From the NCBI GenBank assembly GCA_016721005.1, contig JADKJM010000003.1, positions 74,566 to 138,565 on the forward strand: DNA of 64,000 bases. Direction: 5' to 3'. Positions 52,822-60,669 of the stretch are shown in pieces (within the stretch, counting starts at the first letter, position 1; each line of letters opens with the position of its first letter). The DNA is from Flavobacteriales bacterium (GTDB lineage Bacteria; Bacteroidota; Bacteroidia; Flavobacteriales_F; PHOS-HE28). A program made the position numbers and the translations under genes. Under the pieces are notes generated by a model. The model was not told the origin of the DNA. It did no database searches and was given only the letters and a program-made list of their open reading frames with translations.

Positions 52822-54260
52822 CCCAATGTCATCAAGTTAAGGGAAGGTTGCTCGGCCCCCACTGGTCCGTGTTGGTGTATAGGGAGGAATGAGGACAGGC
52901 TTGGATCCAAGTTTGATCGGCGGGGTCCATGCAAAAGACCAGAAAACCCAATGCGTGGATCCTTGCCAAACTCAACGAATGTTTGGTCGGTGAGCACTTG
53001 AAGGAGACCTTTCGGATCCGGAAGGAGGACTTCACCCGGCAACGCAAGATGTCATTCGACAAGGTGGTGCTGTTCATGATGAACCTGAGCAGGCGCAGCA
53101 TACAGGTGGATCTGACCAAGTTCATGCGCTCCTTCCGCGATGGGGTCCAGAACGTGACCAAGAGCGCGTTCAACCAGAGCCGCAAAAAGATACGTCCGGA
53201 AGTGTTCCGCAAGTTGTTGGAGGTGACCACCGGGGAGTTCTATTCCGACAACGAGCAGCGCGTGAAACTGTGGCGAGGCATGCGTTTGCTGGCCATCGAT
53301 GGTTCGGTGTTCCGATTGCCGGAAGACCCGGGGTTGAAGGCGATCATGGCGGTGTTTCCACGCATACGCCCACGGACATCGTGAACGCGCGCGGGTCCGT
53401 GCTGTACGATGTGCTGAACGGATTGGTCCTTCACGGGGTGCTGGCCCCATTCGCCGTGGGCGAACGGGTCTTGGCGCAACAGCAAAGGGTATTGCGGGCA
53501 AGGGGATATGGTGATCCATGACCGGGGTATCCGAGCTATGGGTTGATGCATGAAGTAGCCGCTACGGGCGCACATTTCCTGATGAGGTGCAAGCATTCGT
53601 TCAATCAACTTGTGCTTGATTTCGTCGCATCGGACCAACGAACCGCTCTGGTGAACATGGCCGCAGGAAAGACTTCCCCGCACGGAAAGGGGGCGAACAA
53701 GGGGCACCGTATCCAAGTGCGCTTGGTGAAGGTGGCTTTGGACAACGGTGAGGTCGAAACACTGATCACCCTCATTGCTCGATCAGAAGGGTACCCGACG
53801 GAACTGTTCAAGGAGTTGTACTACAATCGCTGGGGAGTGGAACAGTTCTACGATGTGGTCAAGAACATCGTATGCGTGGAGAACTTCACCGGGCATACCG
53901 ACCGGGTCATCCAGCAGGACTTCCACAGCGCACTGCTGATGTGCAACATACACTCCCTGTTGGTGAGCGAGGCCGAGGACGAAATGCCGAAGAACGGTGG
54001 CAAGAGAAAATACGATCGCAAGATCAACAAGACCGTGTCCTTCGGGTTCATGAAGGAGGCGATGGTCGAACTGCTTGCGCAGCCGGACCCACAGGCCAGG
54101 ATCGATGGGCTCAAAGAATTGTTCCTGAACAACACCATACCGATACGACCGGGCAGGTCATTCCCAAGAGACCGCAACAAGCACAAGGCGCGGACCAAGC
54201 CCAAATACTTCCAGAACTCCCGCTCTGCTTGGTGAACCCCCTTAACTTGATGACATTGGG
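52822..54260 (+). mobile_element. IS4-type insertion sequence, degenerate
   Basis: A 1439-bp element with 22-bp perfect terminal inverted repeats at 52822-52843 (CCCAATGTCATCAAG...) and 54239-54260, and a 6-bp direct repeat TTCACC at 52816-52821 and 54261-54266. It carries one transposase gene broken by several frameshifts. Removing the element and one repeat copy restores the host frame, so the boundaries are secure. Confidence 0.92.
52929..54235 (+). pseudogene. IS4-family (DDE_Tnp_1) transposase, frameshifted
   Basis: It starts MQKTRKPNAWILAKLNECLV. The N-terminal part has FDKVVLFMMNLSRRSIQVDL and the first catalytic Asp in LLAIDGSVFRLPED. Near 53345 the frame shifts (expected GGVSTHTPTD continues in another frame), and around 53500-53530 a further pair of indels disrupts the VIHDRGYPSYG motif and introduces a stop. 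From 53543 the frame is clean to the end, including YYNRWGVEQFYDVVKN with the catalytic Glu. No full-length product can be made. Confidence 0.88.
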
Positions 54261-54550
54261 TTCACCCCAGCGAAGGTGTTGATCGTGGCGGTATTGGTGG
54301 GCATCAGGCGCAAACGCAGCAGATTGCTCGTGCTGAAGTCGATGGAGAGGTCTGGGACGGTCTTCAACAGAAGGGGTACGGTGCTGGTCGCGTTTGCACC
54401 CAAGTACTCCGTTGAATTAATCGCGTTGCCCGTTCCCGGAAAGGCAAGCCAATCCTGAGCGATAACGCCCGTGCTCACCGCTATTGCGAAGAGTGTAGAA
54501 ATGATATGTCGATGTTGCATGGTCTTCGTAATTGGAAGACCGATCAGATG

Positions 54551-55591
54551 CTATTGCATGACGACGAACTTTGAACTTACAGATACTCCCCCTTTGGTTG
54601 CCCATGCCACATATATCCCACTTCTCCACGACCCTGTTGACACAACAAGTTGATCCACTTGAGCCTTGCCACCATACACCAGTTCTCCGAGTGCATCGAA
54701 TATCTCGACCGTGTACTGGAAAAATCCCGGCCAGTGCGTCGTTAGCGTCATCGCCGCAGCATCCTGCATCCATCTCATTGATCCAACTCCGACGTTCTGA
54801 ACAATACCGACCAGATCGCAGCCCTCCGGATTTGTGGACACACACACATTATCCACCAGAAAATATGCTGAGGTCTCCACTGCACCGGGAATGAATGACA
54901 GGGTATCGGTCAATGCATTCGAGAAAAAGTTTCCAATGACGAGGTGTCGGTAGGCACTATCCGCTGTGAATATTCCACTCACCAAAGTCCAGCCAACCGT
55001 ATCTACAATGATCTCAGTGCTGTACACATGAGCGTAGTTCCGGATTGGAAAATCCGGACCCGGTGGCCATGGAAAGGGGGCGGTCCAAGCGTTGGAATTG
55101 ATCGTGAACAATATTCCTAGATCGTTGCACGCACCGCTGGTATTCCAATAAGTACCGCCCCAAGCTGCATTCGCCCTGAAACTTACGTAGTAAGTTGTGC
55201 CGATCTGAAGTGGGTTGATAAGCTCGGTGCCGATGTACTCACGATAATCCGAGTTGGTGGCATAGGCGAGTCCACCTCCGTAAGCCACGCCATCCCAAGC
55301 TGATTGATGTGCCCAGCCATTCATGGGAACGCCAACAAGTGTATCGGCTCCATTCACCGCCTGTGCACAAGCATTGAAGTAATCCGGACTGTTCAGCCAG
55401 CTAAACCAACCTAGTGGTCGATCACCTTCTTGCCAGCCGATCGTGTACGGGCAGACATCCAGTTCCTCAAAGCTTGGGTTCGGTACCAGATTCTGCGCTT
55501 CACAGCGCTGAGCGGCAATGAGCAACAGGCAGCCAAGCACAAGCACTTGTGCCTCGCCGGGCCACCTGTTGTTCATCATATAGGGAAGCAT
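54551..55591 (-). CDS. T9SS-secreted protein, family Y copy 1
   Basis: This 346-residue protein starts around MLPYMMNNRWPGEAQVLVLG, a signal peptide ending CEAQ. Then come NLVPNPSFEELDVCPYTIGW, DRPLGWFSWLNSPDYFNACA, YREYIGTELINPLQIGTTYYVSFRANAAWGG and VDTVGWTLVSGIFTADSAY, a carbohydrate-binding-like beta-sandwich domain. The C-terminus (YTVEIFDALGELVYGG ... SGIYVAWATKGG ... SSKFVVMQ) is a T9SS type-A domain. It is co-directional with X1 30 bp downstream. Copy 2 (56693-57715) shares this layout closely, for example the DRPxGWFSWxNSPxYFxxCA block. Confidence 0.87.
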   Translation of the reverse strand: MLPYMMNNRWPGEAQVLVLGCLLLIAAQRCEAQNLVPNPSFEELDVCPYTIGWQEGDRPLGWFSWLNSPDYFNACAQAVNGADTLVGVPMNGWAHQSAWDGVAYGGGLAYATNSDYREYIGTELINPLQIGTTYYVSFRANAAWGGTYWNTSGACNDLGILFTINSNAWTAPFPWPPGPDFPIRNYAHVYSTEIIVDTVGWTLVSGIFTADSAYRHLVIGNFFSNALTDTLSFIPGAVETSAYFLVDNVCVSTNPEGCDLVGIVQNVGVGSMRWMQDAAAMTLTTHWPGFFQYTVEIFDALGELVYGGKAQVDQLVVSTGSWRSGIYVAWATKGGVSVSSKFVVMQ

Positions 55592-55760
55592 CGTTTGTTC
55601 GTGTTCGTTCCGTCACTCCGGCTTTGCTCCGGAGTTGCATTGGTCCGGCCTCAAAACAACCGCTGGAGATAGTGCCTTCGTCCGTCACGGTTTGCGGCAA
55701 GGCACCCCAAAGTACCGCGTGGGTTGCGGGAACACTGCCCGGCGCTGCCGGGGAGGGTCC
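55592..55760. other. Upstream region of Y copy 1, start of duplicated block A
   Basis: From about 55672 the sequence is nearly identical to 57776 onward (GCCTTCGTCCGTC...GGTTTGCGGC, CACCCCAAAG). Before that point the two regions differ, so 55672 marks the left edge of the duplication. Confidence 0.6.
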
Positions 55761-55768
55761 TACTTTTG
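55761..55768 (+). promoter_or_regulatory. Candidate -7 box of small-RNA-like block A
   Basis: TACTTTTG, a TAnnTTTG match identical in block B (57863-57870) and replaced by TATCTTTG in copy C (52610-52617). Confidence 0.5.
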
Positions 55769-55772
55769 TGCT

Positions 55773-55859
55773 GCTCTGTTTCGTTTACCTATACCAGTGG
55801 GTTGGTGGGACATGAGCGACCAAGGCCCTCGGTGTTCTAGCACCGGGGGCTTCTTTTTG
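55773..55859 (+). ncRNA. Candidate small RNA, block A
   Basis: Predicted ~87-nt transcript from a few bases after the -7 box to the T run. It contains stem TTGGT / ACCAA enclosing GGGACATGAGCG, directly followed by a terminator stem CCCTCGGTG / CACCGGGGG and TTCTTTTTG. Block B is identical across this segment, and copy C keeps the promoter and first hairpin. No RNA family is recognised. An ATG in the loop opens a frame (MSDQG...), but it shows no coding signs. Confidence 0.5.
55826..55857 (+). terminator. Intrinsic terminator, block A
   Basis: CCCTCGGTG / CACCGGGGG, 6-nt loop TTCTAG, then TTCTTTTT. Confidence 0.75.
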
Positions 55860-56190
55860 TTCGATGAAACCAACTACGGAAAGCGAGAACCGGAGGGCTT
55901 CGTCAGCGCTGGTCTGTTCTTCGATCGCTATGTGGGTATGCTCCAATACCATCACTTACAGGAATACGTTCAACCCGTCGTTCGCGAACCTGGAGCCACG
56001 GCTCAAGCGATGGACAGTCCGAATATAGCAACTGAAATGTCATTTCCAAGAGCGGGTGGAAAGAAAATGGGATGGGCAAACGGACCTGTGATATCCCGCC
56101 TTGCCAATGCCCTCCATTCAATTCGCCCCATGCCCGGCAACACCATCGGCCACCTCTTCCGCCTCACCTCCTTCGTTGCGAGCCACCATG
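55860..56190 (+). repeat. Duplicated segment A with aroC 5'-end fragment
   Basis: About 95 per cent or more of the first 200 bp matches 57962 onward by eye. At 56130-56175 the sequence equals the first 46 bp of aroC (59314-59359) and the following codons are recognisably aroC-like for a few more residues (xxSHHG versus ESHG). It then joins the 3' end of X2 on the opposite strand. There is no complete gene. Confidence 0.75.
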
Positions 56191-56657
56191 GCATCACGCT
56201 CATCCTCTCCTGCGCGGAACAACTGACCGACATACATCATGTCGTTGTTACCACTCATGTACACCCCATTACGCATCCATGGGCGATATGGTCCAGTGAG
56301 CGGTGGGAATATGCCGTCATCCAAATGCAGTCGACTATATGCACCAGGTCCTGTGGTCCAAAGGCCACCATTCGGGCTTAGCCCCAGAAAACCATCCTTA
56401 GCTGTCGCCCCGTAGCCATTGATCGTTGTGGTAACCGTATTGTTCAGCCGCATGTGGTTCAGTGCAGCAGTGTACCACTCGATCGGCTGGTTCGCATCGT
56501 GCCGGATCTGTAGCGGTATCGTACTGCCTACATCGGCGCCCAGCCATTCGTTGGCAGTAATGACGTTACCACCAGGAAGCCGCGTCCAATCCTGCGCGAG
56601 CGTTCCCTGCATCGCAGCCAAGGCTGCAATGGCCAATCCAGATCTTATCTTTCTCAT
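56118..56657 (-). CDS. Secreted protein X copy 2, 3' end fused to antisense aroC fragment
   Basis: 179 residues from MRKIRSGLAIAALAAMQGTL, a signal peptide ending LAQ. DWTRLPGGNVITANEWLGADVGSTIPLQIRHD and VTTTINGYGATAKDGFLGLSPNGGLWTTGPGAYSRLHLDDG follow, then YRPWMRNGVYMSGNNDMMYVGQ. The last ~25 residues (NEGGEAEEVADGVAGHGAN) are the antisense reading of the aroC 5' end, so the native C-terminus is lost. The family looks like the fibre/tail-like secreted proteins of Flavobacteriales but has no assigned function. It starts 36 bp after Y2's stop, in the same direction. Confidence 0.7.
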   Translation of the reverse strand: MRKIRSGLAIAALAAMQGTLAQDWTRLPGGNVITANEWLGADVGSTIPLQIRHDANQPIEWYTAALNHMRLNNTVTTTINGYGATAKDGFLGLSPNGGLWTTGPGAYSRLHLDDGIFPPLTGPYRPWMRNGVYMSGNNDMMYVGQLFRAGEDERDAMVARNEGGEAEEVADGVAGHGAN

Positions 56658-56692
56658 GGTCGTTCTGTTCGTTATGAACGACCGGACCACTC

Positions 56693-57715
56693 CTACATCA
56701 CCACGAACTTGAACACGAACATTTGCTCCTGAGCCTTCACTTTCAATAAATAAGCCCCTGCGACGCGCGGACAGGGCATCACCAGTCTTCCTCCGCTGCT
56801 CATCGCTTCCGGCCCCACCGGCCTGCCAGCGATGTCCGTGATAGAAGCTAGGGATCGCGAGCGGTCCCAGACCAGTTCAATGTCATGGTCGCTCCATCGC
56901 ACCCTAGGCTTGTCAGTGGCCTCCGCTTCGCTCAATCCGACACCATGGCATGTGGCGTTAACAGGTGAAACGGACACGCTATCGATCAGGTAGTACGTGA
57001 TGTCCGTCCACGAACCAGCATTGGCGTAGCCTGTAGTAAGCGCATCGCTGAAGAAGTTACCCAAGACGACATACGCATAGGCGCTGTCCGCTAAGAAGGT
57101 CCCTTCCACCAGGGTCCATGCCACCGTGTCCGTGATCACCGCACTAGAATAAGAATGCGCGTAGTTCCGAAGCCCGAAAGCCGGACCAGAAAGGCCGCTC
57201 CATGCGTTGGAGGTGGTCGTGAAGAGGAGGCCAATGTTGTTGCACACACCACCACCACCAAGCAACCAATAACTGCCATTGAAGGCCGGGTTGGTCCTGA
57301 AGCGCACTTGGTAAGCACAGCCGATCACCAAGGGTTCCACCAGTTCTGCTCCCACATATTCACGGTACTCGTCCAGACCGCCATCGTAGGCATATATCCC
57401 TACATAAGCATTCCCTTCCCATGCGTACTGGAATGTCCAGCCATTCTGAGGCACGTCGACCAGGGTATCGATGTTCTGTAGAGCGCCAGCACAGGAATGG
57501 AAATATTCAGGGCTGTTGTACCAACTGAACCAGCCTTGGGGCCGGTCCCCTTCCTGAAAACCAACGGTGTACGGGCAGGTATCGAGCAATTCGAAGCTCG
57601 GGTTGGGCACTAGGTTCTGCGCCGAACAGCGAAGGGCGGCAAAGAACAACAAGCAGCATGCAAGCAGCGTTCGTGCCACCGCATACCACCTGTTGTTCTG
57701 CGCCCCGAGAAGCAT
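56693..57715 (-). CDS. T9SS-secreted protein, family Y copy 2
   Basis: 340 residues from MLLGAQNNRWYAVARTLLACC, a signal peptide ending CSAQ. It has the same domain as Y1: NLVPNPSFELLDTCPYTVGF, DRPQGWFSWYNSPEYFHSCA, YREYVGAELVEPLVIGCAYQVRFRTNPAFNG, TDTVAWTLVEGTFLADSAYAYVVLGNFFSDAL. The C-terminal region (LASITDIAGRPVGPEAM ... VAGAYLLKVKAQEQMFVFKFVVM) is a type-A T9SS domain with a shortened end. It precedes X2 on the same strand; its 5' side abuts duplicated block B. Confidence 0.87.
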   Translation of the reverse strand: MLLGAQNNRWYAVARTLLACCLLFFAALRCSAQNLVPNPSFELLDTCPYTVGFQEGDRPQGWFSWYNSPEYFHSCAGALQNIDTLVDVPQNGWTFQYAWEGNAYVGIYAYDGGLDEYREYVGAELVEPLVIGCAYQVRFRTNPAFNGSYWLLGGGGVCNNIGLLFTTTSNAWSGLSGPAFGLRNYAHSYSSAVITDTVAWTLVEGTFLADSAYAYVVLGNFFSDALTTGYANAGSWTDITYYLIDSVSVSPVNATCHGVGLSEAEATDKPRVRWSDHDIELVWDRSRSLASITDIAGRPVGPEAMSSGGRLVMPCPRVAGAYLLKVKAQEQMFVFKFVVM

Positions 57716-57862
57716 TGATCGTTCTTCGTTCGTAATGACCGTAGGCAAAGTCCGGTCTCTTCCGCTGGTCATAATGCCTTCGTCCGTCGCGGTTTGCGGC
57801 GAGGCACCCCAAAGGACCGCATGGGTTGCGGGAACGCTGCCCGGCGCTGCCGGGGAGGGTCC
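57716..57862. other. Upstream region of Y copy 2, start of duplicated block B
   Basis: Matches 55672 onward from about 57776. Nothing else recognised. Confidence 0.5.
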
Positions 57863-57870
57863 TACTTTTG
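57863..57870 (+). promoter_or_regulatory. Candidate -7 box of small-RNA-like block B
   Basis: TACTTTTG, same as block A. Confidence 0.5.
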
Positions 57871-57874
57871 TGCT

Positions 57875-57961
57875 GCTCTGTTTCGTTTACCTATACCAGT
57901 GGGTTGGTGGGACATGAGCGACCAAGGCCCTCGGTGTTCTAGCACCGGGGGCTTCTTTTTG
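57875..57961 (+). ncRNA. Candidate small RNA, block B
   Basis: Identical in sequence to block A over the predicted transcript: TTGGT/ACCAA hairpin followed by the CCCTCGGTG/CACCGGGGG terminator (57928-57950) and TTCTTTTT. Confidence 0.5.
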
Positions 57962-58260
57962 TTCGATGAAACCAACTACGGAAAGCGAGAACCGGAGGGC
58001 TTCGTCAGCGCTGGTCTGTTCTTCGATCGCTATGTGGGTATGCTCCAATACCATCACTTACAGGAAAACGTTCAACCCGTCGTTCACGAACCTGGAGCCA
58101 CGGCTCAAGCGAAGGACAGCCCGAAAATAACGCCGGAAATGACATTCCCAAGAGCGGGCGGACCTACGGTATCCCGGGCTTGGCAATGCCTCCCCGCAAT
58201 TCACCCATGCCCAGCAATACCATCGGCCACCTCTTCCGCCTTACCTCTTTCGGAGAGAGC
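57962..58260 (+). repeat. Duplicated segment B with aroC 5'-end fragment
   Basis: Second copy of the block at 55860-56190, more diverged toward its end. At 58207-58260 it carries the first ~18 codons of aroC with a few substitutions (MPSNTIGHLFRLTSFGESHH), then switches to the antisense X3 remnant. Confidence 0.75.
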
Positions 58261-58410
58261 CACCACGGCATCATGCTCATCCTCTCCAGCGTGGAACAGT
58301 TTGCCGACATGCATCATGTCGTTGTTCCCGCTCATACTACACCCCGTTGCGCATCCATGGCCGGTAGCCCAGCGATCGGGCGTTGGTTGATGGGGAGCCC
58401 CGTCCGTTGC
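58261..58410 (-). pseudogene. Secreted protein X copy 3, short remnant
   Basis: Only the segment YRPWMRNGV, a one-base frameshift, then SGNNDMMHVGKLFHAGEDEHDAVVA survives, clearly homologous to X2. It shares with X2 the same junction to the antisense aroC 5' end. The upstream part of the gene is absent. Confidence 0.7.
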
Positions 58411-58528
58411 ACCGATCGGTTGCCGGTTGCTGAAGGAGGATCGATCAGCGGCCCAATGGACCGAAGTTTGCCTTGTCGTATGCACTATGCGATCCCCCCG
58501 CATCGTTCTTGGACAAACCCGCACGGCC

Positions 58529-59176
58529 ATGAAGCAGATCCTGTTGCCCGTTCTCCTGTGTGCCGCCTTGCTCGCAAGCGGTCAAGAGACCTCCAAGCTG
58601 AGCAAGGTGGACATCGACTACATGATGCGCGGATACTTCTACGCTTCATCCAAGGGTCCTTCCGAATTGAATGGACGCGGCGGTTGGGGTGAGTCGAGCA
58701 ATGGAGCGCGCTCCTTCACACCTCCGGCCGGTGGGTCAGGACTCCAGATCCTCGTGGATACCATGATCGTGGTTGCTGTGGATGGGAAATTCCGCGGTCA
58801 GTGCGTGGTGGTTCGCAACAATGGTCCGGACACGCTCTACTTCCCGGCGCAGGACAGCCGCTTGTACATGAAGACACAAGCCCTGCGTGCGGATTCCTTC
58901 GCCGATATCGAGTACCTGCCCAGTTCGTGGTGTGGCAACAGCTACCATACGCTCTTCCTCGCGCCCGGGGAACAATGGGAGTTCATCATGCCGAGGTATG
59001 AGGGTGCGCTCACCACCCGATCGCGGATCGAACTGAGGTACAACGCCACATTGGATGAACGGAAGAATGCCCGCGTGGCGTACAGCCACACCTTCCCCGT
59101 TGGGGTGAACGAGGAGCAGTTCTCCAATAAGGTGGAGTATTGTCGAGGGGAGTTGATGGATCCGTATGAGGATTGA
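58529..59176 (+). CDS. Secreted protein of unknown function
   Basis: 215 residues from MKQILLPVLLCAALLASGQ, a signal peptide. The mature part (ILVDTMIVVAVDGKFRGQCVVVRNNGPDTLYFPAQDSRLYMKTQALR ... WCGNSYHTLFLAPGEQWEFIMPRYEG ... TRSRIELRYN) looks like a single beta-sandwich. Two Cys (WCGNS and EYCRGE) may pair. I do not recognise the family. It lies between the X3 remnant and aroC, 137 bp before aroC, and is not obviously part of the duplication. Confidence 0.8.
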   Translation: MKQILLPVLLCAALLASGQETSKLSKVDIDYMMRGYFYASSKGPSELNGRGGWGESSNGARSFTPPAGGSGLQILVDTMIVVAVDGKFRGQCVVVRNNGPDTLYFPAQDSRLYMKTQALRADSFADIEYLPSSWCGNSYHTLFLAPGEQWEFIMPRYEGALTTRSRIELRYNATLDERKNARVAYSHTFPVGVNEEQFSNKVEYCRGELMDPYED

Positions 59177-59301
59177 GTCGCCATGGAGCATTCGCTGTTC
59201 GGTGAGCCCGGAGAAGGAATTGTAGCCTTCGACGGTGGCGGGGCGAAGGCGAACTTCGATAGGACCTAGCACGCCACCTGAGTGTTCCTCTGCCTCCCCG
59301 C

Positions 59302-59309
59302 TACTTTCG
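59302..59309 (+). promoter_or_regulatory. Candidate -7 box (TACTTTCG) of aroC
   Basis: Ends 4 bp before the aroC ATG, so the message would be leaderless. The two aroC 5' fragments upstream (56130, 58207) lack this box. Confidence 0.45.
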
Positions 59310-59313
59310 TCCC

Positions 59314-60393
59314 ATGCCCGGCAACACCATCGGCCACCTCTTCCGCCTCACCTCCTTCGGTGAAAGCCACGGCGCGGCCATCGGTGGGGTGGTGGACGGA
59401 TGCCCTGCGGGATTGGAGTTGGACCTGGATGCGGTGCAGTGTGAGTTGGATCGGCGAAGGCCGGGGAGCACGCCGCTGGGCACTGCAAGGGATGAAGCGG
59501 ATCGGGTGGAATGGTTGAGTGGGCTGATCACCCCGGTCATTGATCCCGCCCTTCGACTCCGCTCAGGGCAGGCGATCACCCTCGGCACACCCATCGCCTT
59601 CCTCATCCGCAATGCCGATGCGAAACCCAGCGAGTACGATGCGCTGAAGGACGTGTACCGTCCCGGCCATGCCGACAAGACCTGGGAGGACAAGTACGGC
59701 CTGCGTGATCATCGCGGCGGCGGACGCAGCAGCGCACGCACCACGGCAGCAAGTGTGGTGGGCGGTGCGATCGCGCGGCAGTTACTGACGCGTGAAGGCG
59801 TGCAAGTGCATGCGTGCGTGCTTTCGGTCGGCGAGGTGATCGCCAAGCGGATCACGGATGTGCCGGATCTGGAAAGCGTTTGGAACAACGCAGTGCGTTG
59901 CGCCGATCCCGAAGCGGTGCTACGCATGACGGAATTGATCGAGCGCGTGCGGGCCGAAGGTGACAGTATCGGCGGTGTGGTATCGTGCTTTGTTCGCGGC
60001 CTACCAGCCGGACTCGGCGAACCGGTCTTCGACAAGTTGGATGCGGACCTCGCCAAGGCCATGCTCTCGATCAATGCCGTGAAAGGCTTCCAGATAGGAA
60101 TGGGCTTTCACGCAAGCACCATGCGCGGGTCGGAACACAATAAGTCGTTCCAAGGTGGTGTCCTCGGTGGGATCAGCAACGGCGAGGAGATCCATTTCGA
60201 TGTCGCCTTCAAACCACCCTCCACCATCGCGCAAGCGCAGCAGACCACCGACCGCAGTGGCAATGCCGTCACCCTCGAAGCCAAGGGCCGCCATGATCCT
60301 TGCGTGGTTCCCCGCGCCGTGCCCATCGTGGAAGCCATGACCTGCCTCGTCCTCGCCGATCACCTTCTCCGCCAACGCAGCGCGCGTGTTTGA
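59314..60393 (+). CDS. aroC: Chorismate synthase with in-frame repeat insertion
   Basis: This 359-residue protein turns EPSP into chorismate using reduced FMN. Family signatures are FGESHGAAIGGVVDGCPAGLE near the N-terminus, YGLRDHRGGGRSSARTTAA, GLGEPVFDKLDADLAKAM with INAVKGFQIGMGF, and RHDPCVVPRAVPIVEAM. Between LITPV and ITLGTPIAFLIRN an extra stretch IDPALRLRSGQA (about residues 76-88) is encoded by a CGCCCTTCGACTCCGCTCAG-type palindromic repeat at 59548-59573. It should be functional if the loop tolerates it. Two 5'-end fragments of the gene lie upstream. Confidence 0.96.
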   Translation: MPGNTIGHLFRLTSFGESHGAAIGGVVDGCPAGLELDLDAVQCELDRRRPGSTPLGTARDEADRVEWLSGLITPVIDPALRLRSGQAITLGTPIAFLIRNADAKPSEYDALKDVYRPGHADKTWEDKYGLRDHRGGGRSSARTTAASVVGGAIARQLLTREGVQVHACVLSVGEVIAKRITDVPDLESVWNNAVRCADPEAVLRMTELIERVRAEGDSIGGVVSCFVRGLPAGLGEPVFDKLDADLAKAMLSINAVKGFQIGMGFHASTMRGSEHNKSFQGGVLGGISNGEEIHFDVAFKPPSTIAQAQQTTDRSGNAVTLEAKGRHDPCVVPRAVPIVEAMTCLVLADHLLRQRSARV

Positions 60394-60669
60394 TCCATGC
60401 GCAACGCGGTCAAGCTTCCACTCGAGTCCAGCTATCTTCTTGACGCGCCATGGCATTCGATCCGCTTCAGCGGATCCTCTGCGGCATTTCCCCGGGCCAC
60501 CATCGCTCTTCCTCTGCCTCTCTGCGCCTGTCCTCGCGAGGCTTTGCGAAGCGATGCGGTGATCTTGCATTCCTCCACGCCGTCGTCTTCGTCTCCGCAT
60601 TCATCCGCGCCCATCCGCTAGATCCGCGTCATCCGCGTTCCATCCCGCATCCGCGTTCCATTCCCCCTC
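60394..60669. other. Intergenic region with simple repeats
   Basis: No gene seen. It contains an 18-bp palindrome GATCCGCTTCAGCGGATC (60459-60476) and, near the end, ATCCGCGT/ATCCGCGTTCCAT tandem-like units related to the inverted repeat at 10604. Confidence 0.55.

Larger units (their letters stand above)
52638..54520 (-). pseudogene. Secreted protein X copy 1, split by an IS4-type element
   Basis: The N-terminal part (54520 to 54261) is MQHRHIISTLFAIAVSTGVIAQ, a signal peptide, then DWLAFPGTGNAINSTEYLGA, a short family seen again in X2 as DWTRLPGGNVITANEWLGA. An IS at 52822-54260 interrupts it. Deleting the IS and one TTCACC copy gives an uninterrupted frame (NTFAGVNRDGFLLLSG) continuing to FSRLHLVDPAVSGTAP and YAQQFGYRPW. 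There homology to X2 stops and the frame runs into SLMSHQLR and a stop, encoded by the shared leader block. So the gene lost its 3' end before or besides the IS hit. Probably once a surface or tail-fibre-like secreted protein. Confidence 0.8.

Noticed and set aside
55809..56381. Protein starting MSDQGPRCSSTGGFF... in duplicated block A (and its copy in block B)
   Set aside because: The ATG lies in the loop of a hairpin directly before a strong terminator; differences between the copies are not codon-biased and the frames diverge downstream.
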